Assembly: GCA_029931535.1 (NCBI GenBank)
Contig: JAQPZY010001523.1
Coordinates: 2,760,001-2,824,000 of the forward strand
Source of the DNA: Margaritifera margaritifera
Lineage: Eukaryota > Mollusca > Bivalvia > Unionida > Margaritiferidae
Length of the DNA: 64,000 nt
Reading direction: 5' to 3'
In this document: positions 11,462 through 24,047 of the stretch, in pieces
Layout of the letters: every line of letters starts with the position of its first letter
Numbering within the stretch: the first letter of the stretch is position 1
Position numbers and translations under genes: made by a program
Notes under the pieces: generated by a model
What the model saw: the letters and a program-made list of their open reading frames with translations, nothing else
Databases searched by the model: none
Told to the model about the DNA's origin: nothing

Positions 11462-12349
11462 GAATGAGGGCCTAGTTAATTTGATAAATTGAGTCCTTAG
11501 AGCCCCTTCTCTTGGGACGCAGGAGAAAACACTACAAGTTTTATGAGGTATAGAGAAACAGTGTTAGAAATAGAAGTTAATTGTTTTTTTGCAAGCAAAA
11601 TCATGTCTCACACACACACATACAGAATGTTATCCTGTAACCTCAAAAACTGGGTCAATATCACTAAAACCTAGATGGGTCTTGTAAACCTAAATTAAAA
11701 ATTTTGTCCAGTTTGGTCATAAAATATTTGAGATATCTTGTTTGACAGCTGACATCCTCTTCAAAGCACCAAGTGCTACCCTGTGACCTTGATAGTTTGG
11801 TCAAGGTCACCAGAATCTAATCAATACTTGGGACCCTCTCAAGGCAATACGAGTGAAATCAAGATATCCAATATAATGGAGATCTGATAGACACCAGTAT
11901 GAGGCCATATAGTGTTGCCCCTTTTGATTCACCAATCAAATTGATGCTTTCACATGTATGAAAGTGACAAATTTCATTCATAAAACATAGTTTCTAATGA
12001 TAACTATCCCTTCCATGAAATGCAATGCTTTATCTGATAGCTAAATTACTCAAAACAAGTGGACACTGACAGGAAACTCCAATGTTTGGCAGAGCATGAA
12101 CCTTTATTGGTGCCTGTTGATTTTAATCAACAGTTTGTTAGATATAACAATGTTTATATGTGTCCGCAGAAGATTGATGCTTACACTATTCATTTTAATC
12201 CAAGTTGGGTTTATGGACAAACACGATAGTCACTATTCTATTTAGGATGTTCAGCTGGTTGAAAATTTTCAAGAAATGCTTGGCCTAAATTTGGAAGAAC
12301 ATAAAAATGAGGTCAAAAACCCAAAACAAGTGCATGGTGGGAACTAAAC
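11462..12349. repeat. Diverged dispersed-repeat sequence
   Basis: It contains phrases shared by the tandem-unit elements downstream (for example CCTGTGACCTTGATAGTTTGGTC broken up around 11780), but no clear ends. No coding signal is seen. Confidence 0.4.
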
Positions 12350-13472
12350 AAAAATGAGTACTGTGAATGGCACATCATACACCCACCCTGTATTTTATAG
12401 TCCTCTATGTAGGCAATGGTAGGGCATAGTCAACTATGGAGATTACTGACCAAAAGATCTCAATCACCTGGACATTTGGTCAAGGTATGTATTATTAAAC
12501 TAAATTTTATGTGCAGAAACCATTAATTTTTTATTCAGACTTACCATGACTGTGACCTCTGACCTTTAGACCCAAGAATCATTAGATTTTTTTATTACCC
12601 AACTGCAAGCCATGCACAAAGTTTGATCAAGAAACTTACTCTAGAACAAAAGTTATTCTGCAACACCCATTTTCTTTGAGCCACATTTACCTTGACCTTG
12701 GATCTTTTAACCCTCAAATCAATAGGCCTCTTCCATACCTTAAGTGCATGCCCTCAACAAACCTTGGTGAAGATACATGGTCTAGAACAAAAGCTAGTAT
12801 GCAAAAAAACATTTTTCTTCTTAAAATCAGTGACCTTGGCCTTTGACCTGTTGACCCCAAAATCAATAGGTTTCTTTCTTACCAAACATGTAAGTCATCC
12901 ACAAACTTTGGTGAAGGTACACGGTTCAAAACTGACATTTTTGTGCAGAAACCCCTTTTCATCCTTCAGTCACATAACCTGACATTTGACCTTTCAATCC
13001 CAAAAATCAATAATATTTATTCCTTACGCCAAGTGCAAGTCATCCACAAACTCTGGCCCAGGTCTGTGATGTAGAACTAATGTAATTATGCAGAAACCAT
13101 TTTTCATCTTTAAGTTAGTGACCTTGACCATTAATCTTTTGACCCCAAATCAATAGGATTCTTCCTTACCCTAAATGCAAGCCATCCACAAACTTTGGTC
13201 CATGTACATGTATATGCTGTAGTGCTGAAGCTATTGTGCAGAAACCATTTATCTTCTTTCAGTCACAGTGACCCAGACCTTTGATTTTTTTTTACCCCAA
13301 AATCGATAGGCTTCTTCCTTACCCCAAGTGCATACTATCCACAGAGTTTGGAAAACTGTAGATGGTGGAAAACCAGTTACTGTGCAGAAACTAAATTGGT
13401 AACATACAAATAGATGGTTGGATGGATAAGATCATTACATAACATGCTCTGCCTTATGTCAGGCATATAAAA
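12350..13472 (+). mobile_element. Dispersed element A, copy 1, with internal ~135-bp tandem units
   Basis: Homologous along its length to 43390-44605. The shared start is TACTGTGAATGGCACAT / TACTATGAATGGCACAT. Shared internal units carry GACCTTTTGACCCC, AAAATCAATAGGCTTCTTCC and CAAGCCATCCACAAACTTTG. The shared end is a short hairpin followed by TATAAAAA (CTGCCTTATGTCAGGCATATA). At least five units repeat at about 135 bp. The layout of unique flank, central tandem units and terminal hairpin resembles non-autonomous Helitron-like and pearl-type elements of bivalves; that class call is inference. Confidence 0.7.
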
Positions 13473-14440
13473 AAACTCATTTGAACAGGAGTGACCTGTC
13501 AATCATTTGTTTGAGCCTTTCTATATCTGGCCTGGGTCTATCATTTCACAGAAATCTGCTCAAGCTGCAATATACCCAATATAATGCATGAGTCCTCGAG
13601 ACTGCTGTCTCCTTTGCTGAGTATCAATTATGTAGTGTACTACATGAACAAAGAGTCCCTTCAAATGACTGATGATCTACTGGCCAAAAATAATTTCCAG
13701 GAATCCATGACAAGTCTGTTTCTTCTGTCCTTTTGTTTTTTGGAACTGCTGCTGCAACCAAGCCTGATATTCATGTGAAACTCCAACATGCAAAATTTGG
13801 TATCAAAAATGTTTGTAATATATGTTTGAGTTAACATGTTCACAAGATACCTGTAATGCAGTACTAAATAGTATGTCATGGTCTTTGATTTTCAACCTGA
13901 TATCATGGGTAGAAGATCAATGAACATGATTCAGAGGCACTGTGAAGATATACCCACATGCTAAGTTTGGTTAAATCTATACTGCTAGTAATATTTTGGT
14001 AAAAAAAACAAAAAGTTATTGAAATGGCATCATTCAAGAAAAGTATTCTTCTGATATATCCACAAACTTGGTTTGATAAAAATCCATTATTACTTGTTTG
14101 TTGTATCAAGCTGACAAACCTGAAACAGCTCAAACCCCGAGTCAAGGCCTTTGACTATAAAATCAATGTCAGAGTGCTGACTATCAACTTGTTTACTCAA
14201 ATGCAACCAAATACAAAATTAGGTCTAAATTCATTTGTATATGTAAAGAATGTAAGCATTAACCAACTAGACACCAAGGTGAATATGGTCGGGTTTTTAA
14301 ACTCATTCGCAAAAGTGCAGATATGTTGGTGACTTGGTGGTCAGATCTTCACCATTTTCATTCTGAACAATTATTTACTGCAAGAAGTGTTTTAGTGAAA
14401 ATCTCATGTCAAAGCTACCATTCGTTCAAGACAAGTAGTA

Positions 14441-16273
14441 CAGTAGGACCCCGCTATAGCATGCTTCGTTATAGCACGAATTTGGATATAACACGATCGT
14501 GGCATGGCTCCCGAAATTTCATCTATTTTTTCGTACATGAAAAAAAAAAATTCTTCAAAGTACGAAACATAATGTGTAAAAAATTAATTATCATTTTGGG
14601 GAAGAGATCGTGTATGAATTCAGATATAATACGATCATGGCATTGCTACCGAAATTTTACAATAATTTCTCCAATTTCTTGAACTACTGCAAAGTTTTGT
14701 GCCAAAATAAACAAGAGTTTGATTTAATAATTTGGCAAGCTGTATTGTATTCTTGAAGAAAAAGTGTCTTATGATTGCATCTTTCTTTATATGAATAAAG
14801 ATGCTGAACATTTCTATTTGTGAATGTTCATTTCAAATGTCAGTAGTCAATCACTGCACTTTGATCTTAGTTTATTTTTTTGAAGATGTCAGCTCATTTT
14901 AAAGCTGATAAGTGTATATCTTATTAATACTGCCACATGAACAATAAAGTCATTAAGTCTTCTTTGTGTTTGTCTTCAATACATTCTGTGTACAATCGTT
15001 GCTCAAACAATAGCCGACATATGTTTGCTCATTCAACTGTATACACAGCCAAGCACCAAACAATGCGGTACGTGGTTGATAAAAGATTCGCACCTGAATT
15101 TATAAATCAATTAATTTAAGTCATTGACAATCATCATAGTCAATCTCAAAGCTAAAGGTTGTTCAAACCATGCGGCAATGATTTATAAAACATCAAAAAA
15201 ACGAAAGCCGCCAACACGCACATGTGGCTTGGCGGTGTTGTTAGACAATTGCCACGCAATCAGTTGACCAGTGAATAATATTGTACATTCCCTAAAAAAA
15301 TGACCTCATTGTTGATTAACAATTATTCTTAGTCGTTCAAACAAATAGGTGTCAGAGTTTGAATTAGTAGTTATTTACAATGGATAACAGTACACGGAAA
15401 CGTAAAGCTTTTACTGTTAAAGAGAAGCTTGAAGCCATGGACAGGATTAAGTCCAGTGTTTCCACAAGAAAGATTTAATTCCCAAGTGATATTTCCCAAG
15501 TTATCTGCCAGTGCACATGGGCCGATAAGCCTTTGGCTTATAAAAGCACTCACTTTGTTTTCAAGTTGTTTTCCCACGTGACAACCCTTTGATCAAGCCG
15601 CGAGTTTGATACTTATTCTGTGCCAAGTAACAGAGGGTGGTTATTTGAACTCCCTGTGATCTTGCCACACAATTGACACGTGTCCAGTTTCATCCTTTAA
15701 TAGATTTCTGACTTTATGATCAAAGTGTTACTTGCTGAGCCCAAGCTCAGTCTCTGCATAAGCACCTGCATACGACAGTTAAGCTGAGAAATCGGAGTCA
15801 GATGTGATTTACAATGACTAGACGATGATGTCAGATTTCAGAACTTTATCAGACAATGATATTATACTTCTGTATGCATATTTTCGATGGAATTATTATG
15901 GACTCACTCCTACGCATGCCATGAGATCGGTTGGTGAGTACACATGTTGATCCTTTAACTATTCATGCTATACATTAGACATGTATATATAAATGTACCA
16001 ATGCATGGTTCACTGAATAAAGTTAAATATTATATGTGCAATCTCTGTTTTCATTGCATGCGTATTTCTCATTTAATATGCATTGATTTAAGATGGTAAC
16101 GGTGCCAATGAAGCACGTTGTTTTCAGACCACAATTTCCCCCACCCCCCACGACCCCCTCATTTTCTTCAGCTAAATGACTTGGTTTTGTCTTGTTCGGT
16201 TATAGTACGGTTCGGGTATAGCACGATCTCGTTTTGTGGACCCCGACCATTGTGCTATAACGGGGTCCTACTG
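14441..16273 (+). mobile_element. pogo/Tigger-like DNA transposon, defective
   Basis: Terminal inverted repeats CAGTAGGACCCCGCTATAGC and GCTATAACGGGGTCCTACTG flank an 1833-bp insert and are bordered by TA on both sides, the target duplication of Tc1/mariner-pogo elements. A second subterminal set (TATAGCACGAATTTGG, TTATAGTACGGTTCGGG) lies inside the ends. At 15380 a plus-strand frame reads MDNSTRKRKAFTVKEKLEAM then DRIKSS, which resembles the CENP-B-type N-terminal helix-turn-helix of Tigger transposases. It stops after about 32 codons and no DDE domain follows. The copy is thus non-autonomous, sitting inside dispersed element B. Confidence 0.85.
15380..15478 (+). pseudogene. Truncated Tigger-type transposase N-terminus
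   Basis: A 32-codon frame starts with MDNSTRKRKAFTVKEKLEAM and ends SVSTRKI-stop. Similarity is to the first helix-turn-helix of pogo/Tigger/CENP-B proteins, which binds the terminal repeats. The second DNA-binding half and the catalytic domain are absent, so it cannot be an active transposase. It could at most encode a short DNA-binding peptide. Confidence 0.6.
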
Positions 16274-17443
16274 TAATAACAAGATTTTTAAGATGACCAC
16301 TATAGTGCCAAATAGGTGGTCAGATGAGACCATTTTCATTCACATCTAGGTACATACTGCTATTGTGTTTTGGTGAAAACCCCCATGTTTTGATATGACC
16401 ATCCGCTCAGGAGAAGTAGCCATATAAATATTTTCAAGATTGCTGTCAAGAAAGCCATTTTGAGGTTGGATCAGCATCATTTTAATATAGGAACAACATG
16501 TTGCTAGAAAGATGTGGGGAGGATTTTTTTATTTTTTTTTTTAATTCCAGTGTGGTACATGTATTCCCTTCAGGAGAAGTAACTTTAATGAGATTTTTCA
16601 CAATGGCCACTGTGGTGGCCATTTTGGGAGGTCATATTGGTATCATTTTTAATTAGGACCAGCTAAAATATAGTGAGAAGTGTTTAGTGAAAACCCCTTG
16701 TCAATATGAATATCCCTTTAAGAGTAGCAATAACAAAATATTCAAGATCACTAGTAATAACAAGATATTCAAGATCACCACTGTGGCCATCATGTTGGAG
16801 GTCCGATTGGCACCATTTTCATTTAGGACCAATTAGATACTGCAAGTAGTCTTTTAGTGAAAACCCCATGTCAATATGACTATTGGTTCAATAGGAGTAG
16901 CAATAACAAGGTTTTCAAGATGGCCACCTAGGTGACTATATTAGATGACAGATTTGCTCCATTTTCATTTCAGACCATCTAGGCATCATAAGAAGACTTT
17001 CATAGAAAACCCCCACAACCATTCTATTCAGGAGGAGTAGTGATAAGTGGATTTTCAAGATGGACACCTTATTGGATGTCTGAGGAGCACTAATTTCATT
17101 CAGCACCAGCTAGACCTCAGAATGAAATTGTATACCAAGTTTCACGACTTTTCTCCAAGCAGTGTAGGTGGAGTTGCAATAACAAATAACTGCTAATGGG
17201 TGCTGGCCCATCGCATAAGCTCTTCTGGTTTTTGACCAGTAAAGCTGAAAATTGACAGAGGTGAATCTATCAATGAAACCCATTATCCACCAGAATTAAC
17301 TTCTGAATGATAAATAAGTCTCTGAGTAGGAACTTGTACCAATTGCATGAATATTTAACATGTTAAAAAGGCGTGGGGGCACTCTTATACAGAAAGTTGA
17401 TTTTACTTGGTGAAATATGGTATTTAGAGTGATTTGTTCAATA

Positions 17444-18827
17444 CAATAAAACCTGTCTTGAGCGACCTCTGCTATGAGCGACCACCTGCCATTTACGACC
17501 ACAGTCATCATGCATGGATCGATTTTATTATATAAATGCACTGTCATGAGCGACCACCTGCAGAACGTGACCAGCAACCACTATTCTTTAGGCAAAATAT
17601 GCATTTTGACACTGTTATGAATGACCACATCGCAAAGCTAGAGATAAACACCACTGACTGTTATTTAATCCTTAGTGACAATGAGGATCTGCAGGCAAAG
17701 TGCAGCTTGTTCTAAACGATACTGCTATGAATGACCAGCATCGCAAAAACAGAGACACACTCCACTGATCTTTATTTCATCCATTGTAAACATAACTGCT
17801 TAGGACAACTGTTCTAAACAACAAAACAAAGTTAAGTCTTAGTCTGGCTACCAATTTGCTGAAATCGACAGGTTATCCAGGTATCGTTATATGCTACAGA
17901 ACATAAATCAGATTAAAGCACACCACTAACTGCCATTGCAGTGCCAAATTCATATAAATCCCTATTATGATTAACTATACCTTCTTCAAAGGGAGCAGTC
18001 CAGGATGTACATAGTCAATTAAAAGGTTCATAATGACTCTTTATCTCTTGTGAAAAACTGCACAATGCCGATGATGTCATAATGAGAAATCTTCTTAAAG
18101 ACCTGTAGTGGTTGAGTATGTTGTTTGTCTTTGAAGTCAATCCATAATGCCTGGGTTCTTTGGTCTTGTCTTGAATAAGTGATTATCGCTTTCTGGATTT
18201 GATTGTCATTGTAAAAGGTTCGTGTTGTTTGTTGCTTTTTTTATGTTACAGTTATTAATGCACACAAATTAAGCCATCATATATTCACTGTAGTGCATCT
18301 GGTTACCCCCTTTGATTAAGATTTAATCTTTTTATGTCATTGGTGAATTAAACCTTTGACTTTTGTCTCTAAAAAACTCGATTTTGTTTCTGGAGAGGTA
18401 ATTCTGTGTTTTGATGTCATTCATTGGTACATAAACACATATATTCCATATTTACCCAAAACTGCGACAGTGCAATTCATACACAAAATAAATAAATATT
18501 ACCTTACTTGATTTTGCAATTCATATCCTAATACATGCACATGTGATCTTCAAATATAAAAATGAAAAATGTGAATTTTTATTATAGATGTATATCTTGA
18601 CTGCTTCAATTATTTTGGAATGAAATGAATGCAATATTTTTCCAAAAACTATGAAGAAATAATAAATATAAAATGTGTGTGCAGTAATTGTGGGTATTTT
18701 TCCTTCTTAAGCCCTGTTGAATTCTGACCTGTGGTAATCTTGCACAAATCTGTTATGAGAGACCATCTGTCTTGAGAGACCGCTTTTTGCTAGCAGAAGG
18801 GGTGGTCTCTGAAGACAGGTTTTACTG
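17444..18827. mobile_element. TA-flanked DNA element with CCTGTCTT ends
   Basis: The left end CAATAAAACCTGTCTTGAGC and the complement of the right end CAGTAAAACCTGTCTTCAGA form a 25-bp terminal inverted repeat bordered by TA. Near the left end GAGCGACCACCTGC-type repeats recur (17460-17720). The 1384-bp interior has no convincing transposase frame. Probably a non-autonomous Tc1/mariner- or pogo-type element; the short element at 5038 has similar ends. Confidence 0.75.
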
Positions 18828-19379
18828 TATCATTTTCAGTACCAGATGGGTCAGCTTGTAGTACTTACAATTATATAACATGACTGGAAAATGTTGTACA
18901 CATGTGTTATCGATCAAAGCGGTTTGCATATTTCGAGAAAGTAAGCATCTTTGAGTAATGTAATGATGGACATGACACTTCAGTAATGGACAAAAAGGAT
19001 CTAAATTAACCTTGAAATAAAACTTAGAGTTGTTTTTTTGTTTATTTTTTTCATTTATTTATTTGAGAATTTCCAGCGGAAGATAAAAACAATGATCTCC
19101 TGTCTTTGTATGCTTGGTTTTTCAGGATTTTAACAATCTCAAGGCAGTCATTTCTGGTAAATTAACAATTTGAACACCAAAATTATTCAAAATGAGAGAT
19201 TTCTAAAAGTCTGAACAATAAAACAAATAATTATATTTAAGTTCTACAAGTTTTGCAGTTTTTACCGTAGAAACAATATTTGATCTATAATATAAGTATC
19301 ATCTTGTTTATGAAAAAACTCTCCACATACAAATTTTTCTTTTTAAGCAACCTTGGGTATAATGTACTGAACTATTTAC
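18828..19379. other. Intronic AT-rich stretch
   Basis: No gene, repeat or splice-bounded open interval recognised. Confidence 0.4.
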
Positions 19380-19458
19380 CTGTGCAATCAAGTGAAAACA
19401 ATTTTCTGATTCGTAACTTGGACTTCCAATTACATCTGGCTCTGTGAATATGAATTCC
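19380..19458 (-). CDS. Gene 1 internal exon (unrecognised protein)
   Basis: A 79-bp exon lies between a strong acceptor (TTTCTTCCTTAG) and donor (CACAG|GTAAAT). The first G completes the arginine codon begun in the exon at 21195-21349. The remaining 26 codons include EFIFTEPDVIGSPSYES and ENCFHLIAQ, ending in phase 0. The other frames look less protein-like, and the phase match with the upstream exon supports the reading. The intron to that exon is about 1.7 kb. The next downstream intron is about 14 kb and filled with transposons and the large minisatellite. Function unknown; no known motif seen. Confidence 0.72.
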
Positions 19459-21194
19459 CTAAGGAAGAAAATGGCAAAGTCAATCATAAAACATCCTAAT
19501 GCATAAAATTCAACTTATTTTACACTTTCTTTTACAAATATAATTTAAACTGGTATAGTTTTTAAAATTTTTGGACACATTCCGTTTCCAAATGAAGAAT
19601 GCTGTGTTTATCATGAAAATAAAACATGTACATTGTTTAACAGGTATTCACAAAAACCCACTTTATTATCTCACAACTGATCTAAATCAATGTTTGCAAT
19701 GCCTGCTACCATCTTGTATTTAACCCTATAAATGATTTCAGTTTCTTACTACAAAGATAAAGGCAAAATTCAAATTCAAACAATCTGATCAGACAAAATA
19801 CATAAAGGTCCAATCTGATATAAAAGATATTATAAGATATTATCAGGTTACCACAAACATTTCATGAAAATTCACAAACTTGCACCCCAATAATCTGCAA
19901 TTTGAAAAACTCCAAATTTTCACTACACGTAAAATCCATTCTTTGAAAAACAGAAGTGTAAGGCAAGTTCATCTTCTCCCAAAACATTAAACTTACCATT
20001 ATCTACATGTATTTTAATATCAAAATCTACACTTAATTCATACATAACCAAAAGATATGAAATCTTCATATCTACTGGCCAGAAGCACATAGAAAAATCT
20101 GTAAAGTGTAAAGAAATTCCACAAGTGAAAAAATGATGAAATAAATATGCAAAGTTGCATAATTCAACACAGATTCACAACTTTGGTGAGAAATCCACAA
20201 TTTGCAGAAAAATAAGGTGTGGCCACCCAGTATTATTGAATTTACAATACTGTACTTGAATATACACAATTATAAGACTTCACCAAATTCAAATAATTTT
20301 TACAGATTTATTTTCTTTTTTTTACATGATAATTAACAAGTTAAAATAACCAATCATAATTATCAGTAACTACTGAAGACATAATTGAGAAAAACTTTCC
20401 AAATTATCTCAAACCCTATAAAGTATCCACACACTAATACATGTACAAGTATAGTTTCCAACCTTAATAATTATTACCTGGCACTGGCACTATGATCATG
20501 CAACAAATTAATATGATCATTCCCAATTTTCAAACTTAGCAACCTAGAGAAATAAAATATTTGCTGGAGGTGATGTGATACTTAAGCTTGTGTGTTATGA
20601 TTCTGAAGTAGAGACTAATCAAACAGAAGGCATTTCACTATTTCAATTTTGTTTTGAAATTTAGCAACTTTATGTAAAAACCCAATCAAGTGCTTATATT
20701 GAAATAAAACCTAATTAATTTTTAGACAACTCTACGTAAATTTGTTGGCATGTGCATTCATCTTTAAATTTCATCAAATGACATATACTGTAATGTCTGT
20801 AATTTGTACATGCTTTTTATTAATTACAATTTCAGGTGTACAAATAATTAAAAATACAAATATTAAGTATAATTTTCTCCAGTATCATAAATGTGCACAC
20901 TTGTAATAAGAATAAAGTTATTTGTACCAAAAAAATTAAAGAACACAAAAATAGTTATTACTGTTTGGATAAATGGTGTACAAAGAAATTAGAGGATATA
21001 GAAATTACAGACAATATAGTCTACAGGGATAAACTATAGTAAAAGAATTTTTTTTTATTGAGAATCATTGACTGCTTTTAAGGTACATTTACATTGAGGG
21101 AATGAGGACTTAGGTTCAAAAGTTCCAAAGACAGCCAAGACATAATCTAACATTCATTACTAAAATTTTGAAATGTTTTCTTGAATGACTCAAC
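19459..21194. other. Intron of gene 1
   Basis: AT-rich intronic DNA between the two best-supported gene 1 exons. No element recognised. Confidence 0.6.
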
Positions 21195-21349
21195 CTGCAC
21201 TTGATAATTTGAGCCTGAAAACTTGATGCTGTTTGGGTTGACTGAATCTGAGAACTGTTGATGTAGACATCAACAACTCGAAGATCCTCCAGGCTGGGAG
21301 GGGTTGCAAATAAAATCAGAGGTCCTCCACCATCATTCCTCAAGTTGTC
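21195..21349 (-). CDS. Gene 1 internal exon (unrecognised protein)
   Basis: A 155-bp open exon reads 51 codons plus two bases. It starts DNLRNDGGGPLILFATPP and includes SLEDLRVVDVYINSSQ and ends FQAQIIKC followed by AG. Its donor is CAG|GTTGAG and the acceptor is GATGCAG. A better pyrimidine tract (TTTTCCAG) lies 24 bases further upstream, but all three frames from that site hit stops, so the nearer AG is used here. The two leftover bases (AG) join G of the exon at 19380-19458 to make an arginine codon, giving KCR|EFIFTEP. The amino-acid composition and the in-phase neighbour argue for a real exon. I do not recognise a domain: it contains a GGGPLILFA strand-like segment and a Ser/Gln-rich part. 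Upstream exons were not found. Confidence 0.7.
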
Positions 21350-22984
21350 CTGCATCATGAATCAATACTTTACCTGGAAAACACATGCAAATGGAAGAAT
21401 ACTACACATATATACATTGTCAAATTGTAGTTTTCATCTTACTTTAATGAAATATTTCAGGTCAATAAGAATGGTTCATTTTAATACAGTGCATATTATG
21501 GGGAGATTCTGTATCCCTAAGCAAGTTTCTTGGTGTCTTAAGTGAATTTTCCATTCGAGAAATCAAAAAAGCAACATGGTTCTTCATAATGTGATACAAA
21601 GAGTTGTGTCATTTCTTGCCCTCGTAGCAATGCTTCAGAACTGCAGCTTATATGCCAATGTTTTGTTTCTGATCTCACTTTTAAAAAAAGTTCAAAACCC
21701 ATGCATTAATACCATATAAACAGTTCCTACTAATTAAAGAGTTCTCTCCCTTTGTATCTCCTGACTACTATAGTATTAAATCACCTTGACCATTGTATGA
21801 TTAGGGACCGTTTGTCCTTCAAAATGATCATAAAGGGTTTACCTAAGCAGTGGCAGATAAAAAGGAACTAACTTGAAACCTGTCTATCAAGAGACACTTT
21901 AGGGTCCTCAAAATTGCATCCTGTATAAGGATCTATTAGGGAAGTAGAGTTTCATTCTAACTCATACCAAAAGGTGCTAATCAAGAACTATCTCTCTAAA
22001 GTCATATTTAAGCACATCTTAACCTGTTGAGCATTACTATCTGTTGCAAAGGGTTAACCAATACTGCTGCATCATTAAAATCTAAACAGTAGCAGGGGTC
22101 GCGCTTCTTGGTGAAGTGGGCGATTAAGTTGCTGACAATATGTAAACTTTGTCTTTTTCTATTAGGAAAATGACAATGAGTTCACCCTGTCATTTATTTT
22201 AGATCTACACAAAGTGACAGTAGTTTATGGGTTTTTAGATGCTAGCTCAACTCAGCCAAGTAGTTATTGTTAAATTCTAGGCGAAATGGATTACATGTTG
22301 CCTTAGCAGGTGTTCATATCAATTGAGCTGACAAAACAAATTTTTGCACATTCACAGGCATGTGTTTTAATAGCTGATTGACCATTAACTCTTCCCCACC
22401 ACCCCCGCAAGATATCGGTGCCCAATTTCCACAAGTTATCACTGGATGAAAACTTAACTTGTGTTTTGAAACTAAATCATCTATATGTAAATAACAAATT
22501 GTGTTTTAAGAATAGAATTGGTGAGAGCACTTTCTAAATGTGTATTTTGAAGCTTTTAACTGCTGTGCTTGCATTATTTTCTCCACAAAATCAGCTCGAA
22601 ACTGTAAGTGAACCTGGGGCTCTTAAACAAATGGGACAATGCTATTTTGTGGAATCGATAAGAGCTGTAACTTAAGGTCAAGGTTGTTTTCTTACATCCC
22701 TCATTTTTTTTAAAATACGAGAAAAAGAATCAAAGAAAATAAATTTCCAACCAATACATGACTTTATTATGAGTACATAAACAAATATTAAAACCATAAA
22801 TTTTCAATCCTATCTCGGGATTGTTGTATTGAAGCTAGAAAGTGAGTGGTCATATGGAGAAAATACCTGTTTCTAAAAATAGATGTATCTACATGGCATG
22901 TATTGCGCCATATTATCATATTTGAACTTGGCTGTGTGCCGATTCAGTTACTTCAGTGCTTCAATTCATCGTTGATGAATAGCT
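21350..22984. other. No gene recognised upstream of gene 1 exon
   Basis: Expected to contain or lead to further 5' exons of gene 1, but none with good splice sites and a matching phase-0 end was found. Confidence 0.35.
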
Positions 22985-23390
22985 CAAGTAGTGTTTCAAC
23001 TAGATTACATCATTGTAATCATAAATAAGTACAAACAGTTCATCAACTGCCACTCGACGAAACAATTTAATTTTTATACTTTTAAAAACTTCACCAAAAA
23101 ATTTTAAGTCAAAAGATTCACATTTAATTTTGAATCAACTCCCTGAACATGCAGTTGTAAAGTTGAGATTACTCATCAGTGACCACTATGGTTTAAATGG
23201 ATGAATACTATGATGTTGAAGACACTGCGCATGTTATAGGGGCTGTTTCAAACTAGTTTAGAAATGTTGTCAACTGCCATATACAAGTGAAGAAACTAAA
23301 AAACATTTAATTTGTTGTTTTAGTAGCAGCTGGTTAAGTATTTTACCTATTTGTAATTACAATACTGTAATCTAGGTACCGGTACTCCTG
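22985..23390. mobile_element. Foldback MITE, copy 1
   Basis: The left part contains AACTAGATTACATCATTGTA and ATCAACTGCCACTCG. The right part contains TAGTAGCAGCTGGTT and ACAATACTGTAATCTAGGTA, so the ends are inverted relative to each other over about 75 bp. A second copy with the same layout is at about 40405-40795, with CAACTGCCACAAGTAC and TAGTGGCAGTTGATT at the equivalent places. Confidence 0.6.
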
Positions 23391-23675
23391 TTAGTTAAAA
23401 TTAATTACAATGTATAGTTTCTGTTATGCTTTTTTGAATTCATATGGCCAAAATACATTGCATATTTCTCTCCATCTAAACATACACACTTTCAAGTATG
23501 AATACATTGCATATGAGTATCATACATTCATACACTTACAAAATGTGTTTGTAATATATATATACAACATAGAGAATTTTCAACCTGAAGATAAAGGAAT
23601 GCTTAAAACCAATGTTAAATGCAAATATGCATAATGAGAAATACAGGACACAGTTAAAATAAGAAAACCAGAGTG

Positions 23676-23741
<66 letters not shown>
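23676..23741. repeat. (CA)n(TA)n microsatellite
   Basis: CACACACACA followed by about 45 bp of AT dinucleotides. Confidence 0.95.
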
Positions 23742-23743
<2 letters not shown>

Positions 23744-23865
23744 GTTTTCTTGCTTTGCTGCCACTTCTCCCTGTTCTGCTCTTACTTCTCCCTATTCTGT
23801 CACTTTTTTTTCACTAAAATTCCAGTCTAGCTTGACCCCTGGAGTAGTAGCTCTGTAATTTCAAA

Positions 23866-24047
23866 TAAGGATTTGGTTTGGTGTTTTATGGCAAGTAGGT
23901 TGTTTAGTGCTGAGGCTATTGAGTAAAGTGTCTTGCCCAAGAACACACCATGGTAACGAACCTAGGCTGATCTGATGGTAGGATCTGAACCCACACCCCT
24001 TCTGTCGCAAGCTTGGCATGCTACCACTAAGCCACTTGGCTTCCTAA
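23866..24047 (-). mobile_element. tRNA-derived SINE
   Basis: The minus strand begins with a tRNA-like head containing an A box (TGGCTTAGTGGTAGCATG) and a B box (GTGGGTTCAGATCC). A body with CTTGGGCAAGACACTTTAC follows, then a 3' tail with ACCAAACCAAATCC. The pol III promoter boxes and the tail identify it as a SINE. It ends like the plus-strand SINE at 25222, suggesting a shared 3' tail. Confidence 0.8.

Larger units (their letters stand above)
13500..17220 (+). mobile_element. Dispersed element B, copy 1, split by a Tigger-like insertion
   Basis: The segments 13500-14440 and 16276-17220 together match 50205-52560. Shared features are TTTCTTCTGTCCTTTTGTTT-type sequence near the start and repeated units of TCAAGATGGCCACC, GGTCAGATCAGCACCATTTT, GGAGAAGTAGCAATAACAAG and GTGAAAACCCCATGTC, with spacing around 150 bp. 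The GAGTAGTAATAACAAG expected by the family is restored across the insertion point, which confirms the nested insertion. No coding capacity. Confidence 0.7.

Noticed and set aside
12692..12982. 96-codon plus-strand frame (and 44157-44348) as a gene
   Set aside because: Both fall in the tandem units of dispersed element A and simply repeat the unit's translation.
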